From Glaesserella sp041814905 (GTDB taxonomy: Bacteria > Pseudomonadota > Gammaproteobacteria > Enterobacterales > Pasteurellaceae): a DNA stretch of 64,000 bases. Shown piece after piece: positions 24,739 to 31,958 of this stretch. The stretch spans positions 1 through 64,000 of the forward strand of contig NZ_JBGXYA010000002.1 in assembly GCF_041814905.1 (NCBI RefSeq), read 5' to 3'. Each line of letters begins with the position of its first letter. The stretch's first letter is position 1. Below the pieces are notes generated by a model, which saw nothing but the letters and a program-made list of their open reading frames with translations, had not been told where the DNA came from and did no database searches. The position numbers were made by a program, and so were the translations under genes.

Positions 24739-25956
24739 ATGAAAAGAGTGGTAATCACCGGTTTAGGTATCGTTTCAAGTATCGGCAACAACAAAGAAGA
24801 AGTATTAGCCTCATTACGTGAAGGTAAATCGGGTATTGAATTTGTACCAAGCTTTGCGGAAGCGGGTATGCGTAGCCAAGTGGCAGGTACCGTAAAATTA
24901 GATCCGTCAGAGTTAATTGATCGTAAGATTTTTCGTTTTATGGGCGATGCAGCGGCTTATGCCTATCTTTCCATGAAAGAAGCGGTTGAAGACTCAGGTT
25001 TAACCGAAGAGCAAGTTTCTAATGAGCGTACCGGTTTAGTGATCGGTGCGGGTACCGGTTCTGCCCGTTGGCAAGTTGCGGCTTGCGACGCAGCTCGTGG
25101 TTCGCGCGGTGTGAAAGCTATCGGTCCTTATGCGGTAACTAAAACGATGGCATCGAGCGTATCCGCTTGTTTGGCGACACCATTTAAAATCCATGGTGTG
25201 AACTACAGTATCAGTTCCGCTTGTGCAACTTCTGCACACTGTATCGGACACGCAATGGAGTTAATCCAATTAGGTAAACAAGATGTTGTTTTTGCCGGTG
25301 GTGCGGAAGAATTATGTTGGGAAGGCGCGGCGCAATTTGATGCAATGGGTGCCGTTTCCAGTAAATATAATGAAACACCGACCAAAGCTTCTCGAGCTTA
25401 TGATGCGAACCGTGACGGTTTCGTGATCTCAGGCGGTGGTGCTGTTGTTGTGGTTGAAGAATTAGAACACGCTCTTGCGCGCGGTGCGAAAATTTATGCT
25501 GAAATCGTCGGTTACGGTGCAACCTCAGACGGTTACGATATGGTTGCGCCAAGCGGTGAAGGTGCGGAGCGCTGCATGAAGCAAGCAATGGCAACGGTAA
25601 ACGGTGAAATCGAGTATATCAATGTACACGGAACTTCAACTCCGGTGGGGGATGTCAAAGAACTTGGTGCGATTCGCAATGTGTTTGCAGGTCAATCTCC
25701 GGCAATTTCTTCAACCAAATCAATGACCGGTCACTCTTTAGGTGCAGCGGGTGCTCATGAAGCGATTTACTCATTATTGATGTTACACAATAACTTTATC
25801 GCACCGAGTATTAATATCGAAACTTTAGACGAACAAGCTGAGGGCATGAACATCGTGACAGAACGTCAAGACAAGGAGTTAACGACCGTAATGTCAAATA
25901 GTTTCGGTTTTGGTGGTACCAACGCTTGTTTGGTATTCCAAAAATATAAAGGTTAA
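24739..25956 (+). CDS. fabB: 3-oxoacyl-ACP synthase I (FabB)
   Basis: Elongating beta-ketoacyl-ACP synthase, required for unsaturated fatty acid synthesis. 405 aa (E. coli 406). The Cys-His-His triad is visible: SSACATSAHC near residue 160, VHGTSTPVGD near 298, and KSMTGHSLGAAGAHE near 333. The start MKRVVITGLGIVSSIGNN matches FabB rather than FabF. AGAGGAAAAAGA precedes the ATG. In E. coli, FadR activates fabB; a degenerate candidate site here is not convincing. Confidence 0.95.
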   Translation: MKRVVITGLGIVSSIGNNKEEVLASLREGKSGIEFVPSFAEAGMRSQVAGTVKLDPSELIDRKIFRFMGDAAAYAYLSMKEAVEDSGLTEEQVSNERTGLVIGAGTGSARWQVAACDAARGSRGVKAIGPYAVTKTMASSVSACLATPFKIHGVNYSISSACATSAHCIGHAMELIQLGKQDVVFAGGAEELCWEGAAQFDAMGAVSSKYNETPTKASRAYDANRDGFVISGGGAVVVVEELEHALARGAKIYAEIVGYGATSDGYDMVAPSGEGAERCMKQAMATVNGEIEYINVHGTSTPVGDVKELGAIRNVFAGQSPAISSTKSMTGHSLGAAGAHEAIYSLLMLHNNFIAPSINIETLDEQAEGMNIVTERQDKELTTVMSNSFGFGGTNACLVFQKYKG

Positions 25957-25993
25957 TCAAAAGATTGATTATCTGCTTAAATTTGCTATAAAG

Positions 25994-26018
25994 ACGTGGG
26001 ATTTTCCCCACGTTTTTT
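25994..26018 (+). terminator. Terminator of fabB
   Basis: ACGTGGG and CCCACGT flank a short loop, followed by TTTTTTAT; it ends 15 bases before the next gene. Confidence 0.8.
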
Positions 26019-26032
26019 ATTAGGAGTGATTT

Positions 26033-26404
26033 ATGAAATTATTAAAACAGTATTTTGCAGTATTATGTGTGGCGTTTTCCACAGTGGCGGTTGCTAATGT
26101 TTCCGGCGATATGTTCCAGATGAATCGAGAAGTCAATCAGTTATTAAAAGCAGATTCGGTAGAAGCTTTTCAGCAAAGTGCGGATAAATTTTTGACGGCG
26201 GCAAAAAAAGCGCAAGAAACCATGCCGAAAAGCTTAGACGGCGATCAAACCCGTTTTGCCGGTTATCAGAAAGGAATGCAGGAAGTGATTGATGTGGTCA
26301 CGGAAGCAAAGTCGTTAGCAGAGCAAGGAAAGCTTGAAGAAGCGAAAACTACGGCAACAAAATTGAATCAGCTCAAAAAAACCTATCACGCAGAATATAA
26401 ATAA
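26033..26404 (+). CDS. Cytochrome b562-family periplasmic protein
   Basis: 123 aa. A cleavable signal peptide (about residues 1-21, ending VAVA) is followed by a four-helix-bundle protein. The mature N-terminus has methionines in GDMFQMN and the C-terminus ends KKTYHAEYK. These fit the Met and His that bind haem non-covalently in E. coli cytochrome b562, whose tail is similarly Tyr-His-x-x-Tyr. No CxxCH is present. Haem binding is inferred; a haem-free stress-type homologue such as CpxP would not have this tail. Confidence 0.75.
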   Translation: MKLLKQYFAVLCVAFSTVAVANVSGDMFQMNREVNQLLKADSVEAFQQSADKFLTAAKKAQETMPKSLDGDQTRFAGYQKGMQEVIDVVTEAKSLAEQGKLEEAKTTATKLNQLKKTYHAEYK

Positions 26405-26410
26405 CCTGAA

Positions 26411-26468
26411 ACAAGCGGTCTTTTTTGCGCAATTTTTTGCAAATTATGTGATGAAAATGACCGCTTGT
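26411..26468. repeat. 58-bp palindromic double uptake sequence
   Basis: ACAAGCGGT (26411-26419) and its inverse (26460-26468) each sit 15 bases from one shared TTTTGCAAAT, exactly as in the copy at 17805. It ends 25 bases before the next CDS. Confidence 0.9.
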
Positions 26469-26493
26469 ATCCATAAGTTTTTAGAGAAATCCT

Positions 26494-27546
26494 ATGCAAG
26501 AAAGCTCCTCCCTTACCCGAATTTTAGTTGCTACCGCAGCAATTATCGTTATTTTAGCCGGCATAAAACTGTCTGCCGAAATTGTGGTGCCTTTTTTATT
26601 AGCCTTATTTATTGCGATTATTTGTTCACCGATTGTGAAGTTTATGACGGATCGTAAAGTACCGCTTTGGCTGGCAATTACCTTATTATTTGTTCTGTTT
26701 TTGGTGATTTCCGTTTTTCTCGCCGGATTAATCAATAGCACCGTGAGAGAATTCACTGTTTCCATTCCACAATATAAAACGTTACTCATAGAAAGAGTGA
26801 ACACCCTTACGCAGCTGGCTACGGAGTGGAATCTTCCGATTACGATTTCCCGTGAAACGGTGTTAGAACATTTTGACCCAAGCTTGATTATGAATTTTGT
26901 GAGCCGTTTGTTGCTCAGTTTTTCCGGTGTCGTCACCAATATATTTGTGTTATTGCTCGTAGTTGTGTTTATGTTATTGGAAGCGCCTATGGCAAAACAC
27001 CGCTTTGCAGTTGCTTTAAGCGGAAATAATGATGTTGCTTCAAAAGAAAGCCATATCAACAGAATCTTACAAGGGGTAATCAACTATTTGGGCGTCAAAA
27101 CAGTCATTAGCTTATTGACCGGTTTTTGTATTTGGGCATTACTTGAATTTACCGGCGTACAATATGCAGTACTTTGGGGAACATTAGGTTTCTTACTTAA
27201 CTATATTCCAAATATCGGTTCTATTATTGCGGCAGTTCCGATCATCGTACAAGCCTTGTTGCTTAACGGTTTTTCCGTCGGTTTAGGTGTTGCGGTAGGT
27301 GTTATCGCGATTAATATGGTTATCGGCAATATTATGGAGCCGCGTATGATGGGAAGATCCCTAGGGCTTTCTACCTTGGTCGTTTTCCTCTCTTTATTGT
27401 TTTGGGGATGGTTGCTAGGTACGGTCGGTATGCTACTTTCCGTTCCTCTGACCATGGCGTTAAAAATCGCCTTAGAGTCAAGCCCGAAAACGGTGCGTTA
27501 CGCTGGCTTATTAGGTGATATATCGGAAGAGAAATTGGAAAAATAG
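26494..27546 (+). CDS. AI-2E family transporter (TqsA-like)
   Basis: 350 aa inner-membrane protein with about seven or eight membrane segments, AI-2E/YdgG/PerM family. It opens with ILVATAAIIVILAGIKLSAE and PFLLALFIAIICSPIV, then has the soluble central stretch (about residues 85-150) and the late signature GFLLNYIPNIGSIIAAVP. The nearest known function is E. coli TqsA, which lowers cell content of autoinducer-2; other family members are Na/Li-H antiporters. The true substrate is therefore open. A strong shared terminator separates it from htpX. Confidence 0.82.
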   Translation: MQESSSLTRILVATAAIIVILAGIKLSAEIVVPFLLALFIAIICSPIVKFMTDRKVPLWLAITLLFVLFLVISVFLAGLINSTVREFTVSIPQYKTLLIERVNTLTQLATEWNLPITISRETVLEHFDPSLIMNFVSRLLLSFSGVVTNIFVLLLVVVFMLLEAPMAKHRFAVALSGNNDVASKESHINRILQGVINYLGVKTVISLLTGFCIWALLEFTGVQYAVLWGTLGFLLNYIPNIGSIIAAVPIIVQALLLNGFSVGLGVAVGVIAINMVIGNIMEPRMMGRSLGLSTLVVFLSLLFWGWLLGTVGMLLSVPLTMALKIALESSPKTVRYAGLLGDISEEKLEK

Positions 27547-27550
27547 ATAA

Positions 27551-27583
27551 AAAATCAGGATGCAAAAGCATCCTGATTTTTTT
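27551..27583. terminator. Bidirectional terminator between the AI-2E transporter gene and htpX
   Basis: AAAATCAGGATGC (27551-27563) and GCATCCTGATTTT (27568-27580) form a perfect 13-bp stem with a 4-base loop, A-run before and T-run after. Confidence 0.92.
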
Positions 27584-28433
27584 ACGGTAAATTTCTTAAC
27601 GCTTCAATACGTTTTTCTAGCGGTGGGTGGCTCATAAAGAGCTCTTTGCGTTTACTATTAATCATAAAGGCATTTAAGGAACCTTCCATCTCTTGCGGTT
27701 CGTGTACTTTACGTAAACGCTCAAGCGCCGCAATCATTTTCTCTTTACCGACAAGGCTTGCAGAACCTGCATCGGCACGGAACTCGCGGTAACGTGAGAA
27801 CCACATTGCGATAATGGTTGCTAAAATACCGAATAATACTTCAAGTACCATTGCAACTAAGAAATAGATTCCTGAGTTTTGGCTGCTATCACTATCGCTA
27901 CGATTATTGGCAACGGCGCTGGCAATCATACGTGATAAGAAAATAACGAAAGTATTTAATACACCTTGTAATAACGTCATTGTTACCATATCGCCGTTCG
28001 CAATGTGTGCGACTTCGTGTGCAACAACTGCTTCCGCTTCATCTTGTGTCATGTTGTTGAGTAAGCCTGTACTCACAGCGACTAACGAATTACTTTTAGT
28101 GGCCCCTGTGGCAAACGCATTTACGTCCGCAGAATGATAAATAGCCACATCCGGCATCGGAATACCAGCTTGTGCAGATTGACGTTTTACGGTTTCAACT
28201 AACCAACGCTCTGCATTGTTGCGCGGTTCTTTAATAATTTCAGCACCGACAGAACGCAATGCCATTGTCTTGGATAAAAATAGGGAAATTAAAGAGCCGG
28301 CAAAACCGAAGAGTAGTGCCATAATCAGGATACCGCCGGTGCTGTTCCCCGCAATTCCTGTTACGCTTAAAATAATTCCCAACACAATCATCACAGCGAA
28401 GTTGGTTGCGAGGAAAAGAGCAATACGCATCAT
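27582..28433 (-). CDS. htpX: Membrane zinc metalloprotease HtpX
   Basis: Heat- and envelope-stress M48 protease acting with FtsH in quality control of inner-membrane proteins. 283 aa. Two N-terminal membrane segments (MMRIALFLATNFAVMIVLG and the ILIMALLFGFAGSLISLF region), zinc motif VVAHEVAHIANGD, two more membrane segments, and the third-ligand region SRYREFRADAGSASLVG. Start at ATG 28433, 8 bases after GGAGAA; a start 11 codons upstream lacks a ribosome site. The stop lies beside the shared terminator. Confidence 0.94.
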   Translation of the reverse strand: MMRIALFLATNFAVMIVLGIILSVTGIAGNSTGGILIMALLFGFAGSLISLFLSKTMALRSVGAEIIKEPRNNAERWLVETVKRQSAQAGIPMPDVAIYHSADVNAFATGATKSNSLVAVSTGLLNNMTQDEAEAVVAHEVAHIANGDMVTMTLLQGVLNTFVIFLSRMIASAVANNRSDSDSSQNSGIYFLVAMVLEVLFGILATIIAMWFSRYREFRADAGSASLVGKEKMIAALERLRKVHEPQEMEGSLNAFMINSKRKELFMSHPPLEKRIEALRNLP

Positions 28434-28618
28434 ATAGATAATTCTCCAAAGTAAGTAGTTAAGCAAGTAAGAAATCAGTTTGTTTATTGTGGTATGACTG
28501 CAATAAAAAATAATTTATTTGTGACCGATACACCAACAATTCTATTATTTCCGGTCGGTTATTTACCGAGCGTTTAAAATAATGATGAATTTCATAAAAT
28601 TCAAGACTATGACAAAAA

Positions 28619-29689
28619 TTATTCCCATAAATTTAGTTGTTGTGTAACTTTTTGTTCGGGAACATGAACGTTTATTCCTAATAATCTGACTTTTCTACCG
28701 TTTCGCCGTTGCCAGATTTGGTGGAGCAATTCAATAAACCGTTGTTCGGTGAGTCCGTCAGTTGTCCGTTCCAGCGTGGTTTGAGTGAAATCGTCGAATT
28801 TTAATTTTACTCCCAATTTTTTAAAATCCACCGGTGATTTATCACCCCAGTGACGCTGAATACGGTAAATCAGCTGATGAAATTGTTCATGTAATATCTT
28901 TTCAGCCTCCCTGAGCTGCTCAATATCTTTCAATAAAGTATTTTCCACGGCAATGGATTTCCGAGGTCGATTCACTTCAACGTTACGTGGATCAATCCCG
29001 TGGCTGAAGTTCCATAAACGTTGCCCGAATTTTCCGAACTGCTGATAAATGACTTGTTGTTCGGACTGTTGAATATCTCTACAGGTATGCAAACCGAGTT
29101 GTGCTAACTTTTCTTCAGTGACTTTGCCGACACCGGGAATTTTTTTAAGCGGTAATTTGGATACAAAATCGGTAATTTCTTCGGGGCGGATCACAAATTG
29201 CCCGTTTGGTTTGTTTTGATCTGAGGCGATCTTCGCCAAAAATTTCAACGGGGCAATACCGGCGGAGGCGGTAAGTTTTAGCTCATCCCAAATGGCTTGG
29301 CGAATTTCACTTGCGATCCAAGTAGCGGAACCGCTACATTGAGTACAATCGGTCACGTCCAGATAAGCTTCATCTAGCGAAAGCGGCTCGATAATTTCGG
29401 TATAACGTCTAAAAATGTGGTGGATCTGTTTAGATACTTCTCGGTACAGCACCATGTTAACTGGCAGTAATATTAAATGAGGGCAGAGTTTCAACGCTTG
29501 TGCCGTCGCCATTGCACTGCGTAGCCCGAATTTACGCGCTTCATAATTGCAGGTAGTCAAGACTCCGCGTTGCTTTACATTACTGCCGACGGCAACCGGT
29601 TTACCTGCCAAACTTGGGTTTTCACGCATTTCCACCGCAGCGTAGAAGCAATCCATATCGATGTGAATGATTTTTCGTTGAGGATCCAT
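28619..29689 (-). CDS. dinB: DNA polymerase IV
   Basis: Error-prone Y-family translesion polymerase. 356 aa. Catalytic motifs IDMDCFYAAVEMRE (residues 10-23) and LSLDEAYLDVT; thumb helix-hairpin-helix PGVGKVTEEKLAQLG; little-finger domain to the end. The last residues QLNLWE look like a beta-clamp-binding motif. Start at ATG 29689, matching the family N-terminus; 51 further open codons upstream run through a USS and the LexA box and are not coding. A LexA box lies 50 bp upstream. Confidence 0.93.
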   Translation of the reverse strand: MDPQRKIIHIDMDCFYAAVEMRENPSLAGKPVAVGSNVKQRGVLTTCNYEARKFGLRSAMATAQALKLCPHLILLPVNMVLYREVSKQIHHIFRRYTEIIEPLSLDEAYLDVTDCTQCSGSATWIASEIRQAIWDELKLTASAGIAPLKFLAKIASDQNKPNGQFVIRPEEITDFVSKLPLKKIPGVGKVTEEKLAQLGLHTCRDIQQSEQQVIYQQFGKFGQRLWNFSHGIDPRNVEVNRPRKSIAVENTLLKDIEQLREAEKILHEQFHQLIYRIQRHWGDKSPVDFKKLGVKLKFDDFTQTTLERTTDGLTEQRFIELLHQIWQRRNGRKVRLLGINVHVPEQKVTQQLNLWE

Positions 29690-29715
29690 AATTTGCAAAA
29701 TATTGTGTAAAAATG

Positions 29716-29724
29716 ACCGCTTGT
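29716..29724 (-). repeat. DNA uptake signal sequence upstream of dinB
   Basis: Perfect core; TTTTGCAAAT follows after 15 bases and ends at the dinB start codon, so the block sits where a ribosome site would be expected. Confidence 0.88.
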
Positions 29725-29738
29725 AGTATAACAAATAA

Positions 29739-29754
29739 CTGTATATAAAAACAG
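29739..29754. promoter_or_regulatory. LexA (SOS) box upstream of dinB
   Basis: CTGTATATAAAAACAG fits CTGT-N8-ACAG completely with an A+T-rich centre. Located between divergent dinB and lysO, 50 bp from dinB. SOS induction of dinB is the known pattern in E. coli. Confidence 0.88.
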
Positions 29755-29808
29755 TTTTGTTTTGTCGGATAAGCGTTAGAATGCTTCTCTCAAAAATAAG
29801 GAGAAAAA

Positions 29809-30720
29809 ATGATTTACGGCTTAATGATCGCCTTTGTGCCACTTTTTTTGGGCTACTTGTTTCGTATTTCGAACCAAATTCTATTGCAGTGGGTAAACCG
29901 AATTACCATGTATTGCCTCTATCTGATTTTATTGATTATGGGGATTTCCCTCGGGCAATTAGACGAACTGACTACCAAATTACCGCAAATTGGTGCTATT
30001 GCTTTCGGGCTTACCGCTATCTTACACGGCTGTAATATTATCGCCCTCGTTGTCTTTGATAAACTCTATCCGATGGCTCGTAGCACTCATCGCTTGGAAG
30101 ATTTACCTTCCCGTTGGAAAGTATTATCGGAATCCTTACAGCTCTGTTTAACGGTACTCGTTGGGGCGTTATTCGGTTTTTTTACCAAGGGAATCATTGA
30201 TTTTCCATTACATTCCAGCACTTATGTCTTGGTCTTGATGATTTTTTGTGTCGGCATCCAATTAAGAAACAGCGGAATTCCGCTTAAAGAAGTCTTTTTA
30301 AACAAACGTGGTATTTTTACCTCATTAGTATTTATGGGAAGTGGCTTGATTGGAGGTGTGATTGCCTCTTATTTGCTGGATTTGCCGTTAATTCGAGCTT
30401 TAGCATTGGCATCAGGTTTTGGTTGGTATTCTCTTTCCAGTGTGTTGGTGAACGATGCTTGGGGAGCAGTTTACGGCAGTATTGCCTTTTTTAACGATTT
30501 ATCACGGGAGATTTTCTGCCTGTTTGCGATTCCATTCTTTATGCGGTTTTTTCCGTCGACGGCAGTTGGATTGGGTGGAGCGACATCTCTTGATGCTACC
30601 TTGCCGATTATCCAAAAAACGGGCGGAATCCAAATAGTGCCGCTCGCAATCAGTTTTGGCTTTATTGTGAATTTGGTTGTACCAATTTTATTGGCATTTT
30701 TTATCGGACTTGACAAATAA
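29809..30720 (+). CDS. lysO: Lysine exporter LysO family protein
   Basis: 303 aa inner-membrane protein with about eight membrane segments, YbjE/LysO family (DUF340). In E. coli LysO exports lysine and thialysine. Recognised by the N-terminal IYGLMIAFVPLFLGYLFRI, LYLILLIMGISLGQLD, and the conserved ASGFGWYSLSSVLVNDAWG core near residues 204-222, which includes acidic and polar residues proposed to carry substrate. AAGGAGAAAAA gives a strong ribosome site. Single gene; the SOS box upstream is closer to dinB, so effects on lysO are uncertain. Confidence 0.88.
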   Translation: MIYGLMIAFVPLFLGYLFRISNQILLQWVNRITMYCLYLILLIMGISLGQLDELTTKLPQIGAIAFGLTAILHGCNIIALVVFDKLYPMARSTHRLEDLPSRWKVLSESLQLCLTVLVGALFGFFTKGIIDFPLHSSTYVLVLMIFCVGIQLRNSGIPLKEVFLNKRGIFTSLVFMGSGLIGGVIASYLLDLPLIRALALASGFGWYSLSSVLVNDAWGAVYGSIAFFNDLSREIFCLFAIPFFMRFFPSTAVGLGGATSLDATLPIIQKTGGIQIVPLAISFGFIVNLVVPILLAFFIGLDK

Positions 30721-30727
30721 CAAAGTG

Positions 30728-30762
30728 ACGCTGTGAAAACGGTTCTGCAGTTTTCACAGCGT
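30728..30762. terminator. Perfect 13-bp hairpin between lysO and the CYTH gene
   Basis: ACGCTGTGAAAAC (30728-30740) and GTTTTCACAGCGT (30750-30762) pair without mismatch around a 9-base loop. No T-run on either side, so it may be a factor-dependent terminator or mRNA end protector for the two convergent genes. Confidence 0.7.
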
Positions 30763-30770
30763 AGGAGAGA

Positions 30771-31673
30771 TTATTTGATGTTTTCCCGGCAAATTCGCTC
30801 AAGGGAATTCAGGTTGTATTTAAAATACTCGGCACTGGCTAAAAAATGTTGTACGGTTCGCCAATTTTCTTTGCCCGTGTCATACTTAAAATGTAATTGT
30901 TGGTTGTATCGTTGATGAATTTCTAAGAATTTACCCAGCAATTGCGGATGGTAATCCAATCGACGCAGATAATCGGCAATATATTGTTCAATTTGATAGA
31001 GGCAGATAAACGGGCGTTCAATAATATCGGCCTGTAGTAACTGCTCAACATCTTTCGATGCTTTTTCGGCGTCATTCAGTAAATAACCGCGTTCGACTTT
31101 GCTTAATGCGCTGAAATATATTCCGTCGATTATCGGCATTGTTCTGAGCAGCTGAATAAGCTCGATCGGGTTTCCTTCGATTAATTCCAGCGCTAATTCA
31201 CAGATATTTTCTTTGATCAATGAGTTGGTTATATCGCCTTGATCCAGGCAGATTTCGATTTGTGCCAAATCTTGCACCACAAGCCATCTTTCTCGAATGA
31301 AGTCTGTTTTAAACAAAAGATGGAGTGAAGATTGCAGGCTATTCGGATCTGCCTGAAACGGTAGCCCTTCCGCGGCGGCTAATCGTTGGAGATCCGGTGT
31401 TTCGTTCGGAAGTTCGACACTGTATTCGGGGCGAATATGCAATCCGCCTATCGTTTTACCGCCGGTTTTTAGTGTCATTTCAAACCGTTGGGCTTTTTTT
31501 CTGACGCGTAACCCAATGTCATTTAAGGCAAAAAAGCGTTCCGCATTATCATAGTAGCTGTTTTCCAGCGGTTGTTTTTCATACCCAAAAGTAGGTAATT
31601 GTGCTAACCAAGTCCTAATCGTTGGAATGATTGACTCGGCAAGTGTCAATTTGAGTTCGATTTCATGTTTCAT
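30771..31673 (-). CDS. CYTH-domain inorganic triphosphatase (YgiF-like)
   Basis: 300 aa. The N-terminal EIELKL (residues 4-9) is the ExExK signature of CYTH triphosphate tunnel enzymes, followed by SYYDNAERFFALNDIGLRVR, MTLKTGG and SVELP strands of the tunnel. The CYTH domain covers about 1-200. The remaining 100 residues are helical and could be a shortened CHAD-like tail; E. coli YgiF is longer (433 aa) with a full CHAD domain. Likely activity is hydrolysis of inorganic triphosphate. Good ribosome site CGGAGAATAAGCC before the ATG. Confidence 0.8.
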   Translation of the reverse strand: MKHEIELKLTLAESIIPTIRTWLAQLPTFGYEKQPLENSYYDNAERFFALNDIGLRVRKKAQRFEMTLKTGGKTIGGLHIRPEYSVELPNETPDLQRLAAAEGLPFQADPNSLQSSLHLLFKTDFIRERWLVVQDLAQIEICLDQGDITNSLIKENICELALELIEGNPIELIQLLRTMPIIDGIYFSALSKVERGYLLNDAEKASKDVEQLLQADIIERPFICLYQIEQYIADYLRRLDYHPQLLGKFLEIHQRYNQQLHFKYDTGKENWRTVQHFLASAEYFKYNLNSLERICRENIK

Positions 31674-31958
31674 GGCTTATTCTCCGATTGTTTTGCTTTC
31701 TGCCGTAATCGGAATTTATTGCGATACGACAGATTTCAGCGTATTCAATATTCATCCATTCGCATAAGATATCGAGCAAGTAGAGCTAAAAAATCTCTTG
31801 TGATTGAATACGCCGGAAAACGCAAAACCCCTACCTCCGATTGTTGAATGATCGAAAGTAACGACAGGGTAGCGATGTTCGCTGACAGTCCGTTATTCGC
31901 CTCTATATTCTACTATGTTGCCGAATTCGGAACAACGTCGTAAATTGAATTCATCAAT
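31674..31958. other. Unassigned 285-bp stretch between the CYTH gene and uvrD; possible gene remnant
   Basis: No complete gene is evident. On the minus strand a frame of 53 sense codons (31745-31906) lacks ATG/GTG but reads like protein, ending RDFLALLARYLMRMDEY; the neighbouring frame carries MNIEYAEICRIAINSDYG just after, as a frameshifted gene might. It also contains an 11-bp direct repeat CTCCGATTGTT (31682-31692, 31835-31845) bracketing an 11-bp inverted repeat GCGTATTCAAT/ATTGAATACGC (31739-31749, 31803-31813). A decayed gene or an insertion scar are both possible. Confidence 0.35.

Noticed and set aside
27907..28437. Threonine/alanine-rich frames antisense to htpX
   Set aside because: Overlap the real htpX frame completely and have no start signals.
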